A DNA stretch of 6,118 nt from NCBI GenBank assembly GCA_019237175.1, contig JAFAHP010000240.1:1-6118 (forward strand), read 5' to 3'. The position numbers and the translations under genes were made by a program. Position 1 is the first letter of the stretch; every line of letters begins with the position of its first letter. This document shows, piece by piece, positions 5,243 through 6,118 of the stretch. Source of the stretch: Alphaproteobacteria bacterium (GTDB taxonomy: Bacteria > Pseudomonadota > Alphaproteobacteria > ATCC43930 > CGMCC-115725). The notes beneath the pieces are model-generated. The model was given only the letters and a program-made list of their open reading frames with translations, made no database searches and had not been told where the DNA came from.

Positions 5243-6028
5243 ATGTTGGATTTGCGCATTCGCGGACGCAAGGCCCTGGTTTGCGCGGCGAGTAAGGGAT
5301 TGGGACGGGCCTGCGCGATGTCGCTCGGGCGTGCCGGGGTCGAGCTGACGATCACTGCGCGCACCGTTGAGACCCTCGAACAGACTGCGCAAGAGATCCG
5401 CAAGGAAGCTGGCGCCAAGGTGACGGCTGTTCCCGGCGATATCTCCACCGAAGCCGGCCGCGCCGCGGCCCTTGCCGCCTGTCCCAACCCCGACATCCTC
5501 GTAAACAATTGCGGCGGGCCGCCGCATGGCGACTTCCGCGAATGGTCGGTCGAGGACTGGCAAAAGGCGGTCAACGCCAACATGCTGACGCCGATCATGT
5601 TGATCAAGGCGGTGGTGGACGGCATGTGCGAGCGCAAATTCGGCCGCATCGTCAACATCACCTCGGGCTCGGTGAAGTCGCCGATCCCCAACCTAGGCAT
5701 GAGCAACGGCGCGCGCGCCGGCCTCACTGCGTTCTGCGCCGGCATTGCCCGGCAGGTCGCCAAATACAACGTGACGATCAACGGCCTCTTGCCCGGCCCG
5801 TTTCTGACCGACAGGCTGCGTTCCGGCATCGAATACGAGGCGCGGCGACAAAACGTCTCCTTCGAGGAGATGCTCGCCAAGCGCGGTCAGTCCAACCCGA
5901 CCGGCCGGGTCGGCGATCCTGCGGAATTTGGCGACGCGTGCGCCTTTTTGTGTGCTGCCTCGTCCGGCTTCATCGTCGGCCAAAACCTTTTGCTCGACGG
6001 CGGCGCCTTCAATTCGACGATGGGATGA
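5243..6028 (+). CDS. Atypical short-chain dehydrogenase/reductase (BKR-like SDR)
   Basis: 261 residues, the usual length for a classical single-domain SDR, predicted cytosolic NAD(P)-dependent oxidoreductase. The fold markers are there: a beta-alpha-beta start (ALVCAASKGLGRACA, 11-25), an acidic GDIS at 65-68, NNCGG at 88-92, NIT-SGS at 138-143, PGPFLTD at 184-190, and C-terminal GQNLLLDGG at 246-254. Key motifs are altered. The canonical TGxxxGxG reads CAASKGLG (14-21), and the YxxxK catalytic pair is replaced by S154-NGA-R158, spaced 13 residues after Ser141 exactly where Tyr would be. This matches the known beta-ketoacyl-ACP-reductase-like subgroup, described as imperfect in both the nucleotide motif and the tetrad. 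It may therefore use unusual chemistry, or bind a nucleotide without classical catalysis. Substrate cannot be assigned. No downstream partner is visible before the window ends; a small divergent gene lies upstream. Confidence 0.92.
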   Translation: MLDLRIRGRKALVCAASKGLGRACAMSLGRAGVELTITARTVETLEQTAQEIRKEAGAKVTAVPGDISTEAGRAAALAACPNPDILVNNCGGPPHGDFREWSVEDWQKAVNANMLTPIMLIKAVVDGMCERKFGRIVNITSGSVKSPIPNLGMSNGARAGLTAFCAGIARQVAKYNVTINGLLPGPFLTDRLRSGIEYEARRQNVSFEEMLAKRGQSNPTGRVGDPAEFGDACAFLCAASSGFIVGQNLLLDGGAFNSTMG

Positions 6029-6118
6029 AGACCCGGTGCCGCTTCGGCGACGGCGGTTGAGGAGGGCGAGCCGCCCGCCAGCGGGTCGACCGGGGACGCT
6101 GGGTGGCTCGGGCTGTCG
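6029..6118. other. Gene-less end of window
   Basis: 90 GC-rich bases after the SDR stop codon. No stem followed by a T run, and no convincing start or end of a further gene on either strand. Confidence 0.4.

Noticed and set aside
5167..5880. Extension of the small minus-strand gene to 312 residues
   Set aside because: The added part is antisense to the SDR and has Arg/Ala/Ser-rich shadow composition. Only the last 74 residues look like a protein.

Overview
The window is GC-rich, with strong GC preference at third codon positions in most genes. Its genes are typical of Alphaproteobacteria (a Rhodospirillales- or Bradyrhizobium-like genome is my best guess; this is inference from gene content, not from a marker gene). 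It contains six protein genes that look intact or are cut only by the window edge, one frameshifted gene, and a roughly 600-base stretch with no intact gene.

Left block (1-1559, minus strand): an N-formylglutamate amidohydrolase-family gene is followed 51 bases downstream by phenylalanine 4-hydroxylase, whose C-terminus is cut by the window edge. The two are probably co-transcribed, which suggests amino-acid catabolism. Divergent from them (1639-2781, plus strand) is a DGQHR-domain protein related to DndB, the regulator of DNA phosphorothioation clusters. No other modification or defence gene is visible here, so it appears as an orphan. It ends at a very clear intrinsic terminator (2806-2836).

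Middle block (2837-4319): a mostly gene-less stretch holds a possible 17-codon remnant of an aldo/keto reductase start, a 25-bp near-perfect palindrome and an AT-rich promoter with near-consensus sigma-70 boxes. That promoter drives a DUF5681-family gene with a strong ribosome binding site. The gene is broken 19 codons in by what looks like loss of one A from an A run, and the correct frame resumes for about 170 codons. It ends in an unusual AT-rich acidic tail. The block looks like a degraded or mobile accessory cassette between housekeeping-like genes.

Right block (4320-6118): a glycine-zipper lipoprotein with a Pro/Gly/Tyr repeat tail (plus) converges on a small uncharacterised 74-residue protein (minus). 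That small gene is divergent from an atypical short-chain dehydrogenase (plus), which lacks both the canonical Gly-rich motif and the YxxxK catalytic pair. The last 90 bases hold no gene I can support.
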